The notes under the pieces: model-generated
Seen by the model: the letters and a program-made list of their open reading frames with translations, nothing else
Told to the model about the DNA's origin: nothing
Databases searched by the model: none
Source of the DNA: Lysinibacillus_B sp042920265
Lineage (GTDB): Bacteria; Bacillota; Bacilli; Bacillales_A; Planococcaceae
Assembly: GCF_042920265.1 (NCBI RefSeq)
Contig: NZ_JBDQZI010000004.1
Span: forward strand, 186,001-250,000
Reading direction: 5' to 3'
Length of the DNA: 64,000 nt
Position numbers and translations under genes: made by a program
Shown here: piece after piece, positions 25,658 through 34,802 of the stretch
How positions within the stretch are numbered: the first letter of the stretch is position 1
Layout: the number at the start of each line of letters is the position of its first letter

Positions 25658-26572
25658 CTAACTTTCCGTTCCAATGATCGCTACGTCTTTTATATTTTCA
25701 CCAATGATCACAAGGCTTGCCGGCATTTTAATGTACTCAGGTAGCCACTGCACCATGCCGTAAGCATATTGGAATAACATCGGATTTTTAATCCCTTGAA
25801 TCGGTACATACCCTTTCATACGGTACACAGATTGCGGCAAGCTACGTACCCACTCTTCAAACTGCTCTTGTGTAAAGCTTTCGGTAAATTCCACTAAACG
25901 CGAGCTTAAATTAAAGCTTTTTCCAATTTTTGCAGAGATGATGTCACTTTTATCCGTCCGTACAGTCGATTGCATATTTTGTAACAATGAAAATGGTACT
26001 TTGCCATTCGTTGTTTGCAAAATAAACGCATTCGGGTTAAAGCTTTGTAGCTCATATACCACTTGCGCTTGCTCGGCTTCTGTCAGCAAATCCATCTTAT
26101 TCGCGAGTAATAAGTGTGCATGGCGGATTTGCTCTAGAAATAGCGACCGCGCTTGTGGGGATAACGTTGTACGATTTAACCACAGCTTGCTATCAGCGAC
26201 CGTCACAATGCCTTTAATATTCAACTGATTGGCAAAGAGCGGTGAATATACGGCATCTAACGCTTCTACAGGATGGGCTGCGCCTGTTGTTTCAATGATT
26301 AGTACATCAAACTGGGCATCATGTAAGAGCGATTGAATTTGTGCTTCTGTTTTTTCTGCCCCTGAGCAACAAATACAGCCCTCTAACATTTCTTTTAAAG
26401 GCACATCCTCTTCCACTGCTTGTGAGTCAAAATTCAATTTCCCTAGCTCATTCATGATGACAGCTGGTTTTAACCCTTGCTCCTTTAATTGACGAATGAC
26501 ATCCGTTAACATAGATGTTTTTCCGCTACCTAAAAAACCACTAAATAAATATACGTCTTTCAATGTAAACAC
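25658..26572 (-). CDS. CobW/COG0523-family G3E GTPase (metal chaperone)
   Basis: A 304-residue GTPase that delivers metals, commonly zinc, to client enzymes. Walker A GFLGSGKTS (12-20), the metal-binding CxCC motif as GCICC (65-69), Walker B IIETTGAAHP and the guanine-specificity NKMD are all present. The C-terminal CobW domain is recognisable (MKGYVPI). It is a lone gene with its own terminator and a repeat upstream; no zinc-regulator site is evident. The client protein is unknown. Confidence 0.9.
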   Translation of the reverse strand: MFTLKDVYLFSGFLGSGKTSMLTDVIRQLKEQGLKPAVIMNELGKLNFDSQAVEEDVPLKEMLEGCICCSGAEKTEAQIQSLLHDAQFDVLIIETTGAAHPVEALDAVYSPLFANQLNIKGIVTVADSKLWLNRTTLSPQARSLFLEQIRHAHLLLANKMDLLTEAEQAQVVYELQSFNPNAFILQTTNGKVPFSLLQNMQSTVRTDKSDIISAKIGKSFNLSSRLVEFTESFTQEQFEEWVRSLPQSVYRMKGYVPIQGIKNPMLFQYAYGMVQWLPEYIKMPASLVIIGENIKDVAIIGTES

Positions 26573-26584
26573 TTCCTCTATAGA

Positions 26585-26722
26585 AAAAGGGCTGTCCAGA
26601 AAAGCGAAAACTTTCCTGACATCCCCCTCATTTTTTAATTAATATCTACTAAGAACTATTGCTCCTGCAATGGTCACAACGGAGCCTTCTAAAAATGCCT
26701 TTTCAGATGGCTCCTTTACCAT
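26585..26722. repeat. Gene-end hairpin repeat, copy G1
   Basis: A roughly 140-bp segment whose layout matches 61860-62020: GGGCTGTCCAGAAAAGCGAA with AACTTTCCTGACATCCCC hairpin, an A/T spacer, then ATTGCTCCTGCAATGGTCACA, then a terminator-like hairpin (GGAGCC...AGATGGCTCC) ending at the ctpA stop. It probably provides the ctpA terminator. Confidence 0.7.
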
Positions 26723-28209
26723 TATTCAGCTTGTGCTTCTTCAGTTCCTAATAGCACGTTTTTTGCTTTTAATACCATTGGATCTTCTTGTTTAATTTTG
26801 TCACGTAATGCATCCATTAGTGCATATGTCGTGTCTCCAACTAAAGCACCTGTTCGTTCTAGCTCTTGTGCTTTTTGGAACGCTTTTACTGCACTTGCTG
26901 TATTCGCATCAAATTTCCCGTCTACTTCACCAGGATTATAACCTAAAGCTTCTAACATACCTTCTGCTGCTTCAATCATTTTATTATTCATACCTGAAGA
27001 CAATTCAGTTGCCGGGTCAACATAGGATAAGGATGCATAACTTGGGTACTGTACTTCAATCGTAGGTGTTACCCCTTTTTCATTGATCCAGTTCCCTTTT
27101 GGTGTTAACCATTTACCTGTTGTGAACTTTAAGTTAGAACCGTCTTTTAAGTAGCTGACTGTTTGTACCGTTCCTTTACCGAACGAGTTCACACCAATGA
27201 CCTCAGCATTGCCTGATTCATGTAGTGCTGCCGCTAAAATTTCAGAGGCAGAGGCACTTCCTTCATCAATTAACACGGTAATAGGTTGTGTGAATTTTTT
27301 GCCGCCTTCCGCTTTAAATACTTCCGGCTCACCAGCACGACCTTGCACTTGTATAATTGGTTGACCTTCTTCTAGGAATAGACTCGCAATATCAATCGCT
27401 GCTGTTAAATAGCCACCTGGATTTTGGCGTACATCCAACACAATCCCTTCCATACCTTGTGCTTGTAATTCGTCTAAAATGGCTACAAGCTCGTCATATG
27501 TTTGCTCGCTAAATGATGTAATTTGAATATGAGCCATTTTATCGTCATCGATTTCACCGTAAACTGTTTCAATCGGAATATCATCACGCACAATGGTCAT
27601 TTCCATTGGCTCTGCTTCACCGCGCTGTACTGTTAATGTCACGGGTGTTCCTTTTTCACCACGAATTAACAACACCGCTTCCGTCGCTGTCATTCCTTGA
27701 ATACTTTCGCCATCAACAGATAAAATAATATCTTGCGGTAAAAGTCCCGCTTTTTCCGCCGGTGAATTTTTAATTGGCGATACGACGACAATATAGCCGT
27801 TACGTTCTTGAATTTCTGCTCCAATGCCTTGGAAGCTTGAAGATAAACCTTCGTTAAAATGACTTGCTTCAGTTGTATTCATGTAATCTGTATATGGATC
27901 ATCTAGTGCGTCAAACATGCCATTAATCGCACCTGAGATAACTGCTTCTTCATCAATCTCAACATAATAATTATCTTTTAATTCATCAAACGCATCGTAT
28001 AATCTTGTAAATTCCGCTCGTTCAACAGGTTCTTTTACTTCTACCACTTTCTTGTCGCCAAATGTAAGAGCTAAAATTGTTAAACCTGCTGTTAATAAAA
28101 TTGTTAGGAAGATTAGCATGATCAGTGCAAACGGCTTTATACGTAAAAATTTCCCCGCTGGCTTTACTGGTTGCTCCTTTATTTCTTCCTCTCGTTTTTG
28201 TTCATCCAT
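26722..28209 (-). CDS. ctpA: C-terminal processing protease CtpA, S41 family
   Basis: A 495-residue membrane-anchored serine protease. Cytoplasmic N-terminus, one TM (about 27-50), PDZ domain (about 105-190, QGIGAEIQERNGYIVV), S41 catalytic domain with nucleophile Ser in DEGSASASEI and general base Lys in SFGKGTVQ, then a C-terminal peptidoglycan-binding domain (about 415-470, LGYNPGEVDGKFDANTASAV). This architecture is that of Bacillus CtpA/CtpB, which act on extracytoplasmic regulatory proteins. The position next to murG/yozE/msrBA is conserved in staphylococci. Confidence 0.94.
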   Translation of the reverse strand: MDEQKREEEIKEQPVKPAGKFLRIKPFALIMLIFLTILLTAGLTILALTFGDKKVVEVKEPVERAEFTRLYDAFDELKDNYYVEIDEEAVISGAINGMFDALDDPYTDYMNTTEASHFNEGLSSSFQGIGAEIQERNGYIVVVSPIKNSPAEKAGLLPQDIILSVDGESIQGMTATEAVLLIRGEKGTPVTLTVQRGEAEPMEMTIVRDDIPIETVYGEIDDDKMAHIQITSFSEQTYDELVAILDELQAQGMEGIVLDVRQNPGGYLTAAIDIASLFLEEGQPIIQVQGRAGEPEVFKAEGGKKFTQPITVLIDEGSASASEILAAALHESGNAEVIGVNSFGKGTVQTVSYLKDGSNLKFTTGKWLTPKGNWINEKGVTPTIEVQYPSYASLSYVDPATELSSGMNNKMIEAAEGMLEALGYNPGEVDGKFDANTASAVKAFQKAQELERTGALVGDTTYALMDALRDKIKQEDPMVLKAKNVLLGTEEAQAE

Positions 28210-28334
28210 TGAATTTCACCACTCTCTAACTTGCATTGCATGCTATATAACATATTAACAGTTTGCATGCCTTCCGAAAAGGAAAGACGTTAACTTTTTT
28301 ATAAAGTTTCGCAGAAAAATGAAAAAAACGTTTA

Positions 28335-28433
28335 TTAGTGTCGGATATTATGTATCGTTGATTTAAACATCGGTGCGAACGAAACACCTTTGATGATAAA
28401 CGTCTCATCTCGAATCGCTACATCTCCATGCAA
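28335..28433 (-). CDS. Possible 32-residue ORF
   Basis: A short frame from TTG 28433 encoding HGDVAIRDETFIIKG, then VSFAPMFKSTIHNIRH. The composition is protein-like, but the ribosome site is poor, so it may be the tail of a decayed gene. The surrounding 28210-29229 stretch (about 1 kb) has no other convincing gene; it is AT-rich and shows only weak hairpins, for example around 28630-28660. Confidence 0.25.
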   Translation of the reverse strand: MHGDVAIRDETFIIKGVSFAPMFKSTIHNIRH

Positions 28434-29229
28434 TCTTCACTATCACTAAAAATGACTTCGCTTTAGATTGCAAACAAAAGCAATTATTTTACTGCTAACA
28501 ATTAGCATGGATCATTTTCATACCTCGATTGTGTCACATAGCGAAAATGAGATACAACTTATTTTAAAATATATGTCAAATCAGGTCTATTTACCTAAAC
28601 GGCACTTATCTACAATTAAGTTGTATATCAAAAACGACCAATTGAGATTTAGTCGCTTTTTTGAAGTGAGCGTGTGATTCTTTTTCTTGAAAAAATGGCA
28701 CATCACCTTTTATTGCGATCACGATAAATAGAAATTTATTATTTTTCACAGATGACTACATCCTAAAGACGTGTGCCGATTCATTTTGATATACGGTAAC
28801 ATTGTCTAAAAAAGCTTAATTATATTCATTTCCTGTTCAAAAAGGGGGATTTTTCTCTCTCCCGTAAGATTTCGTTTTAGTACATTTCTCTCTTTTTTAA
28901 CACAGTAACTCTTCGTAGCGCACTTGATTTTGAATAAAAACGTTTATTTTTTAACCAAAATGCAAGGAATGAGACGATTCCGCTGCAATAGATCAATTGC
29001 TTTTGAAATCGGTAATTAGTGCCCCCTATCATCCTCTGTATAGATACGCTCTTATTTATTGTTATAACGTTTAATCCAATCGATCACACATTTACCATTC
29101 CTCTTACAATTCCATTATGTTACAATTTTTATACAAATAGAGACTTCCCGTTATTTTAGAAATAATACATCTTAACATTAATGGTAAAACAGTGGCACAT
29201 AGTTGTTGCCTACATAAGAGGTGAAAATT

Positions 29230-29850
29230 TTGAATCATACATGGAATAAATTCATTTATAAAATCGCTTCGCCTATTTACGATATGTTTTTTAATTCAGG
29301 TGTATTTTTAAAAGCTCGAAAAAAAGTATTTCAATCTATCTCATTCAAGGACAATCAAAAAATCTTGTTTATTGGTGTAGGCACAGGGGCGGACTTAGAG
29401 ATCATTAATTACTCTAATTTAGATGTCACTGCCATTGATTATTCATCCGCCATGCTCAATAAGGCAAAGGAAAAATTTGAAAATTCTACCATCAATTTTT
29501 TAGAAATGGATGCTCAAAGTTTAACTTTCGAAAACGAAGCCTTTGATTATGTTGTAGCCAGTTTAGTACTATCTGTTGTACCTGATGACAGTAAAACATT
29601 TCAAGAGATGATTAGAGTGTTAAAACCCCATGGAAAAATCATTATATTTGATAAATTTGCGCCTAAAAATACAAAAATGCCATTAACACAAAGATTTTTA
29701 CGACCGCTTATTCGTGTACTCGGAACGGACATTGGGCGGAGTTTTGAAAAATTACTTTCTGAACAGAACAAAGCTGTAATTGTGGAACAAGATACATCTG
29801 TTATGATGAACGGATTATATAGGAAGATTTTAATTTCTAAAATTTCTTAA
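29230..29850 (+). CDS. Class I SAM-dependent methyltransferase
   Basis: A 206-residue methyltransferase with the SAM-binding motif I as LFIGVGTGADL, motif II acidic residue in VTAIDYS, and MDAQSLTFENEAFDYVVASLVLSVV, giving a Methyltransf_11/UbiE-like fold. The substrate is unknown; small-molecule or lipid methylation is typical. TTG 29230 is chosen because AGAGGTG lies 6 nt upstream, whereas GTG 29221 overlaps that site. It is AT-richer than the backbone genes, suggesting an accessory origin. Confidence 0.82.
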   Translation: MNHTWNKFIYKIASPIYDMFFNSGVFLKARKKVFQSISFKDNQKILFIGVGTGADLEIINYSNLDVTAIDYSSAMLNKAKEKFENSTINFLEMDAQSLTFENEAFDYVVASLVLSVVPDDSKTFQEMIRVLKPHGKIIIFDKFAPKNTKMPLTQRFLRPLIRVLGTDIGRSFEKLLSEQNKAVIVEQDTSVMMNGLYRKILISKIS

Positions 29851-29885
29851 CGATTGTTATTCAGCAAAAATAGGAGAATCATTCC

Positions 29886-30086
29886 ATGAGTAGAACAGTT
29901 ACTTTTTCGGTAGATACTAAATATGAAGATAGAATAGAAGAAACATTCACTTTTGAACAATTAGGGCTCGACGAAAATACAGCTATTGAAACTGTTAATA
30001 AAGAAATAGAGGAAATTTTTAAAGCATGGGTTAGCTATCAACTTAATATTTCTTACAGTATCATGATCGACACGGATAACAAGTAA
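29886..30086 (+). CDS. Small hypothetical protein
   Basis: A 66-residue acidic protein with an N-terminal beta strand pattern (RTVTFSVDT, EETFTFEQLGL) and a helix ending in EEIFKAWVSYQ. It vaguely resembles the small phage-type DUF7167 proteins, but the match is weak. AGGAG is present before the ATG. It lies 35 nt after the methyltransferase and may be cotranscribed. Confidence 0.5.
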   Translation: MSRTVTFSVDTKYEDRIEETFTFEQLGLDENTAIETVNKEIEEIFKAWVSYQLNISYSIMIDTDNK

Positions 30087-30303
30087 CTAAAGATATACTT
30101 ATTTTTACAAGTAAACACCATTACGGACTTTTGTATTACAATCTATTTTTTCTTATTTGCAGATGAAAGAAATACCTTCTGTCACCCTTGGAACAAACAG
30201 TCACAAGCTCCACACAACGCTATATCACTATAACTTTAATTTTATAATCAATCTTAAATTGTCATGTCGTGGAGATCAACATTTTCGGGCAGGTGAATAA
30301 AAA

Positions 30304-30582
30304 GTGAGTATAGATTTAATCATAATCGGCGTTATCCTACTCTTCTTTGGGTATGTAATTGGTGTTCAAGAACGAATTGAGCTCGTGTCATTTATAAAAA
30401 ACAAAAACGTAAAGGACAAAGAAAAGGTTGCTCAATATTTAGGTGGCAGTCAAATAATTTTAGGGGCCATTTGTATTACATTAGGCGGCAGTGGTTTTAA
30501 TAACGCTCCCCTTGTGGCTGTATGTATACTAATTATTTTATTTATAACTTCTATTTATGTAGTAAAGAAGTATGTGTGTTAA
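30304..30582 (+). CDS. Small multi-helix membrane protein
   Basis: A 92-residue protein with three hydrophobic helices (about 4-20, 47-62, 68-88) and a charged loop rich in Lys (KNKNVKDKEKV). The start is GTG with AGGTG about 9 nt upstream. No family recognised. Its stop overlaps or abuts a small lipoprotein-like frame. Confidence 0.55.
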   Translation: MSIDLIIIGVILLFFGYVIGVQERIELVSFIKNKNVKDKEKVAQYLGGSQIILGAICITLGGSGFNNAPLVAVCILIILFITSIYVVKKYVC

Positions 30583-30599
30583 CAAGGGCGAACAGAGAG

Positions 30600-30725
30600 T
30601 TGAGACATATTATGCTGCTATCCATTGGTTTATTTCTATCTATTAGTTTATTCGGTTGCCAACATCCTCAAAAACCTTCTATTAAAGAAAAAGCGAGTGA
30701 CCTTTTAGCCACCTCATCTAGTTGA
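30600..30725 (+). CDS. Putative 41-residue lipoprotein
   Basis: From TTG 30600 the frame encodes a basic N-terminus (LRHIM), a hydrophobic stretch (LLSIGLFLSISLFGC) with a plausible lipobox LFGC, then a short Lys/Pro-rich tail. An upstream GTG (30576) overlapping the previous stop, or ATG 30612, are alternatives. The last codons lie inside the terminator stem of the convergent deoD gene. Either a genuine small exported lipoprotein or the remnant of a longer one. Confidence 0.4.
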   Translation: MRHIMLLSIGLFLSISLFGCQHPQKPSIKEKASDLLATSSS

Positions 30726-30748
30726 TTTGGTCACTTTTGGTCACTCGC
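30693..30748 (-). terminator. Intrinsic terminator of deoD
   Basis: GCGAGTGACC pairs with GGTCACTCGC (10 bp, perfect). Read on the minus strand it is followed by TTTTT. It overlaps the 3' coding end of the small lipoprotein ORF. Confidence 0.75.
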
Positions 30749-30781
30749 CGTTATTCGTAAGTTGTAAAACCCTTGATACGC

Positions 30782-31489
30782 TTACTCTTGAACCGCTGCA
30801 TCTAATGCGATACGCATCATATCTAAGAATGTCGTTTGACGTTCTTCAGATGAAGTAGCTTCGCCTGTTAAGATGTGGTCAGATACAGTTAAGATGGATA
30901 ATGCTTGACGGCCAAATTTCGCTGCTAATGTATAAAGTGCTGCCGATTCCATTTCGACTGCTAATACACCGTATTTAGCAAGCTTTTCATTTTGTTCTTC
31001 ATCTGAGTAGAACATATCGGCTGTGAAAATGTTACCTACTTTTACGTTTAGATCAGCTTCTGTCGCTTTGTTGTATGCTTTGTATAATAAATCAAAGTTC
31101 GCTGTTGGCGCGAAGTCAATGCCGCCGCCCCAAATGATTTGGTTCATACGTGAATCTGTTGAAGCTGCTTGCGCTAGGATGACATCACGTACTTTCACGT
31201 CTTTTTGAATCGCACCGCACGTACCAACACGGATTAATTTTTGTACGCCATATTCTTGCATCAACTCTGTTACATAAATAGAAATCGATGGTACGCCCAT
31301 CCCTGTTCCTTGTACAGATACGCGTTTTCCTTTATATGTACCTGTAAAACCTAACATGTTGCGCACTTCATTGTAACAAGTTACATCTTCTAAAAATGTT
31401 TCTGCGATAAATTTCGCACGTAGTGGATCCCCTGGTAATAATACGATGTCAGCGATGTCACCTTGTTTTGCCGCAATATGGATACTCAT
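30782..31489 (-). CDS. deoD: Purine nucleoside phosphorylase DeoD
   Basis: A 235-residue hexameric phosphorylase that cleaves purine (deoxy)ribonucleosides to base plus (deoxy)ribose-1-phosphate. Family features: HIAAKQGDIADIVLLPGDPLRAK, the RVGTCGAI phosphate site, the EMESAALYTLA ribose site and SDHILTGE base site with catalytic Asp. ATG 31489 is used (GAGGG 8 nt upstream); an ATG 15 nt earlier lacks spacing. Length matches the Bacillus enzyme. Confidence 0.95.
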   Translation of the reverse strand: MSIHIAAKQGDIADIVLLPGDPLRAKFIAETFLEDVTCYNEVRNMLGFTGTYKGKRVSVQGTGMGVPSISIYVTELMQEYGVQKLIRVGTCGAIQKDVKVRDVILAQAASTDSRMNQIIWGGGIDFAPTANFDLLYKAYNKATEADLNVKVGNIFTADMFYSDEEQNEKLAKYGVLAVEMESAALYTLAAKFGRQALSILTVSDHILTGEATSSEERQTTFLDMMRIALDAAVQE

Positions 31490-31601
31490 ATCATAATCCC
31501 TCATTTCAGTTATTTGTCACCATTATCATACTGTGTTTTCTTTATAGATGCAAGGTTAGACGTCTTGCAAGGAAATGTTAGAGTAGTTTGTCAATTTACG
31601 C

Positions 31602-31817
31602 TTATAAACCATACTTTGTTGCATATGTATCCCACAATTCATCAAATACAGAAGTTGCTAAATCTGCGTTCGCTTGCATTTCGATATAGGCACTTAATTC
31701 ATTGAAGTCCGTTGCCGTTTTTGGAAAGATCGAATCATGAAACACGGCCTCTGCAAAGCGCCCTTTGTCATCCCGCGCGCCGCGATATGTTAATACATAA
31801 TGATAAAAAGATTTCAT
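31602..31817 (-). CDS. yozE: YozE family protein (UPF0346)
   Basis: A 71-residue helical protein beginning MKSFYHYVLTYRG with an FPKTATDFNELSAYIE segment, the UPF0346/YozE signature. Structures of this family show a SAM-like helical bundle; function unknown. It is conserved near msrB/msrA in Bacillus and Staphylococcus, as here. Confidence 0.9.
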   Translation of the reverse strand: MKSFYHYVLTYRGARDDKGRFAEAVFHDSIFPKTATDFNELSAYIEMQANADLATSVFDELWDTYATKYGL

Positions 31818-31917
31818 ACGCTACCTCACTTTTTGTTTTATAATATTTCACCAACAGTATTTGCTCTTGACGCAAATGTACATGTTACTCACTTTTGTAA
31901 AGCATACATTCAATCTA

Positions 31918-32030
31918 CTAAATCAGCCTCCATGTTGTAAACTTATCTTCTCATTTGCTTGTACTTCAGCTAAAAATAAATGTTTTTTAACCGTTCACCA
32001 TCGACAATTTTAAGCTGATTGATATAGTTA
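31918..32030. repeat. Dispersed repeat family F, copy F1
   Basis: AAATCAGCCTCCATGTTG at the left and ACAATTTTAAGCTGATT at the right form weak terminal inverted repeats (AATCAGC / GCTGATT). The left half matches 41375-41435 and the right end matches 50625-50650. This copy lacks the 21-bp tandem unit present in the other two. It accounts for the otherwise empty 31818-32109 gap. Confidence 0.6.
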
Positions 32031-32109
32031 ACCACATATATAATCTATACATGTTGCATCCCTCTTATCAAAACATTCCGATACATTACACAACACGAAA
32101 AAACGCCCC

Positions 32110-32550
32110 TTATTCAGAAGCGCTTTCAAATAATGATGTATATTCCCCGTACCCCTCTTCTTCTAAGCGGTTTGCTGGGACGAAGCGGAGTGCAGCTGAG
32201 TTAATGCAGTAACGTAAGCCACCTAACTCTTTCGGGCCGTCTGGGAAAACATGCCCTAAGTGAGAGTCCGCTGTTTTACTGCGCACCTCTACGCGGCGCA
32301 TCCCAAAAGACGTATCAAAGTGTTCGGTAACTTCAGGTGCATCCATCGGTTTTGCAAACGCTGGCCATCCACATCCTGAATCGAATTTATCCTTTGAGCT
32401 AAATAATGGTTTGCCGGATACGATATCGACATAAATGCCGTCTTCAAAATGCTTGTCGTATTCATTGCGGAATGGTGGTTCTGTGCCATTTTCTTGTGTC
32501 ACATAATACTGCATTTCTGTTAGCTCTTTTAAGCGTTGTTCTTTATTCAT
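32110..32550 (-). CDS. msrB: Peptide-methionine (R)-S-oxide reductase
   Basis: A 146-residue repair enzyme reducing methionine-R-sulfoxide in proteins. Conserved blocks: TEPPFRNEYDKHFEDGIYVD, SGCGWPAF, SFGMRRVEVRS, DSHLGHVF and the catalytic Cys in LRYCINSAALRF. The structural zinc CxxC pairs are missing, as in many Bacillota forms. ATG 32550 is used (GGGGG upstream); it overlaps the msrA end by 8 nt, so the two are cotranscribed and coupled. Confidence 0.94.
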   Translation of the reverse strand: MNKEQRLKELTEMQYYVTQENGTEPPFRNEYDKHFEDGIYVDIVSGKPLFSSKDKFDSGCGWPAFAKPMDAPEVTEHFDTSFGMRRVEVRSKTADSHLGHVFPDGPKELGGLRYCINSAALRFVPANRLEEEGYGEYTSLFESASE

Positions 32551-33076
32551 GTGAATTCCCCCAATACCTTTCAATAAATGCCACACGCCCTGAACCGACC
32601 GAGTAGCGGTTATAATGAGCTGGATTTTTCTTATAATAATACTGATGATATTCCTCAGCACGGTAAAATGGCTTTGCCTCACGAATTTTTACTGCAATCG
32701 GTTGCGCGAATTTTCCTGATGTATTAAGCTCTTCTTTTACACGCGTTGCGATTTCCTTTTGTTCCTCATCGTGGTAGAAAATCGCTGTCGTATACGATTC
32801 CCCTCGATCATAAAATTGACCACCCGCATCTGTTGGGTCGATCAATGTAAAATACAATCGTACTAACTTTTCATACGAATATATTTCAGGGTCAAATGTA
32901 ATTTGTACTGCCTCTAAATGACCTGTTGTTTCGCTACACACTTGTTGATATGTTGGCTGTTCCACATGTCCGCCTGTATAGCCTGAGATTACACTTTCAA
33001 TACCTGGCTGCTCATCGAACGGCTTGACCATACACCAAAAACAGCCACCTGCAAAAGTTGCTACTGCCACCTTCAT
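32543..33076 (-). CDS. msrA: Peptide-methionine (S)-S-oxide reductase
   Basis: A 177-residue reductase of methionine-S-sulfoxide. The catalytic GCFWC motif is at residues 11-15, followed by GYTGG, PTYQQVCSETTGHLEAV and the DPTDAGGQFYDRGESYTTAIFYH block. Together with MsrB it repairs both sulfoxide epimers. It lies 5 nt downstream of ypmS and may be part of a ypmR-ypmS-msrA-msrB operon. Confidence 0.95.
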   Translation of the reverse strand: MKVAVATFAGGCFWCMVKPFDEQPGIESVISGYTGGHVEQPTYQQVCSETTGHLEAVQITFDPEIYSYEKLVRLYFTLIDPTDAGGQFYDRGESYTTAIFYHDEEQKEIATRVKEELNTSGKFAQPIAVKIREAKPFYRAEEYHQYYYKKNPAHYNRYSVGSGRVAFIERYWGNSHE

Positions 33077-33081
33077 ACCTC

Positions 33082-33657
33082 CTATTCTGATGGAACAATG
33101 ACTTCTAACACGATATGATCCTTTTTCAAGTCGATTTCCTTTGCTCGCACACGCGAACCAGAAGCGATATTAATACGAGATAAATCGACGAAAATTTCCT
33201 CATCATTTGGGATAATTGTAATCCACGATGGGAAATCAACAGCGTCTTTCATTAATTTTAACACAGTTTGCGGTGGGATATTTAGCTTCCCTACATTGAC
33301 AGCCGTTTGTTTTAAGACGATGTTCCCCTCTTCTACAATGGGTTCAAAGTCCATGACAATCGGCACATCGACAGAAAAGACTGTTAATGTACTAAAAACT
33401 TGAATTTGAGTGTTCACTTCGATTTCAACGGGTAACGGCGATTTATTTAACGCCTCCCCTAAATACTGCTTCGTAATGGACTCAAATTCTTGTGCTGTTG
33501 TTTGTACAGTAATAACATTCCCCTCAGTTTGTGCTGGTTCTGGTTTTTCAACGTCCTCTGCAGGTGATGTCGCTAAATAAAAGATAGCGGCAATTGATAA
33601 AATTACCGCGCCGGCCAACGTAAAAAAGGCCACTTTCCACACGTTCAATACTCTCAC
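33082..33657 (-). CDS. ypmS: YpmS family anchored protein (DUF2140)
   Basis: A 191-residue protein with one N-terminal TM (about 9-28) and an extracellular domain. The segments LGEALNKSPLPVEIEV, FSTLTVFSVDVPIVMDFEP and FPSWITIIPNDEEIFVDLSRI are the DUF2140/YpmS pattern. It overlaps ypmR by 4 nt, the same pairing as in Bacillus. Function unknown; an envelope role with YpmR is likely. Confidence 0.88.
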   Translation of the reverse strand: MRVLNVWKVAFFTLAGAVILSIAAIFYLATSPAEDVEKPEPAQTEGNVITVQTTAQEFESITKQYLGEALNKSPLPVEIEVNTQIQVFSTLTVFSVDVPIVMDFEPIVEEGNIVLKQTAVNVGKLNIPPQTVLKLMKDAVDFPSWITIIPNDEEIFVDLSRINIASGSRVRAKEIDLKKDHIVLEVIVPSE

Positions 33658-34586
33658 TCCTCAATGCCAATACGACCTGCTGACATTTGCTCTATATCAC
33701 ACAGTTTCATATAGTCAATAATTCTTCCCGTCATCTGTTCATAACCACTTGCATTCGGATGGAAGAAATCCGTGTGATATACCATGCCCTCATTTGTCTC
33801 AAATAAGTCGCTAATTGGCACGAAGCATGCGTTTACATCCTCCGTTGCGATTTGTGCTATCACATCATTCCACTCATCAATAATGGTTTCAAACGGCGTA
33901 TATTCATCCGTTATAATCGAAACGGGGTTATAAAACCCTATCAATAGTAGTGGTGCATCACTATTTCTTGCGCGAATTTCTGCTACTATGTTACGATAAC
34001 GCGCTTCGAACGAAATAAGCTCTTTATCAAACATTTCCTTATTCAGTGAAAATAAATCAGCTTTTACAATTTTCATTATATCATTTCCACCGAGCGTCAT
34101 CGTCATAAAATCTACATACGGTAACTCTTCATCGTAATGTCCGCTTTCTAACAGCTTCAACAATTGGTCGCTGCGGCGTCCATTTTTCCCACGATTATCG
34201 AGCTCTACCTCTGTAATGGCAGGCCATCTTTCTAGTACTTCCACTAAGCGGTTTGTATAACCGTACTGTTTACTCTCATCACCGATTCCCCTTGTCAGTG
34301 AATCACCAAATGCCATATATTGAATCGGCTCTGCGTCACTATTTTTCCTTGTTCTCCAATCTAAATGTAAAACAGCTTCAATAAATCCTTGTAAATTTGT
34401 CTGCTCTTCTATGGAACCTTCCTCTACTTCGCTTATTTCAATTTTTGGCGTTTCATTTATCAATTGCTCCGGTTCAGCGTATGGTTCATTTTGCTCTTCC
34501 TCTTTCGGCTGTGGGTCATCAATTGTAATGAAAGAACAACCAGCTAAAACAATTGTTAAAAACGTTAAAATACCGAATCGCCACAT
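33654..34586 (-). CDS. ypmR: YpmR-like SGNH/GDSL hydrolase lipoprotein
   Basis: A 310-residue exported lipoprotein. Lipobox LAGC ends at Cys17, then a Glu-rich linker, then an SGNH hydrolase: block I FGDSLTRGIG (nucleophile Ser), block III GGNDI, block V DFFHPNASGYEQM with the Asp-His pair. Probably an envelope esterase or lipase of unknown substrate. First gene of the ypmR-ypmS(-msrA-msrB) unit. Confidence 0.9.
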   Translation of the reverse strand: MWRFGILTFLTIVLAGCSFITIDDPQPKEEEQNEPYAEPEQLINETPKIEISEVEEGSIEEQTNLQGFIEAVLHLDWRTRKNSDAEPIQYMAFGDSLTRGIGDESKQYGYTNRLVEVLERWPAITEVELDNRGKNGRRSDQLLKLLESGHYDEELPYVDFMTMTLGGNDIMKIVKADLFSLNKEMFDKELISFEARYRNIVAEIRARNSDAPLLLIGFYNPVSIITDEYTPFETIIDEWNDVIAQIATEDVNACFVPISDLFETNEGMVYHTDFFHPNASGYEQMTGRIIDYMKLCDIEQMSAGRIGIEE

Positions 34587-34720
34587 ACTAAAACTCCCTT
34601 AGCTCAATGTATATCTATTATAAGTTTATGATGAACGGGTTGAAAAGCTAATAATCCTTGGGACAATAAAAATTATGTACTTGAGAATGGGCATTTACCG
34701 AAGAAAGGAATGTCATGATA

Positions 34721-34766
34721 AAAAAGAGCATCAAACCCCAGTACTGCAAGGCATTTGATACTCTTT
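34721..34766 (-). terminator. Intrinsic terminator of degV
   Basis: AAAGAG-c-ATCAAA pairs with TTTGAT-a-CTCTTT (one mismatch). On the minus strand it is followed by a T6 run, about 40 nt beyond the degV stop. Confidence 0.75.
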
Positions 34767-34802
34767 CTATCATCGTCATCATACTATTTTTCAAAGAGAT
34801 AA

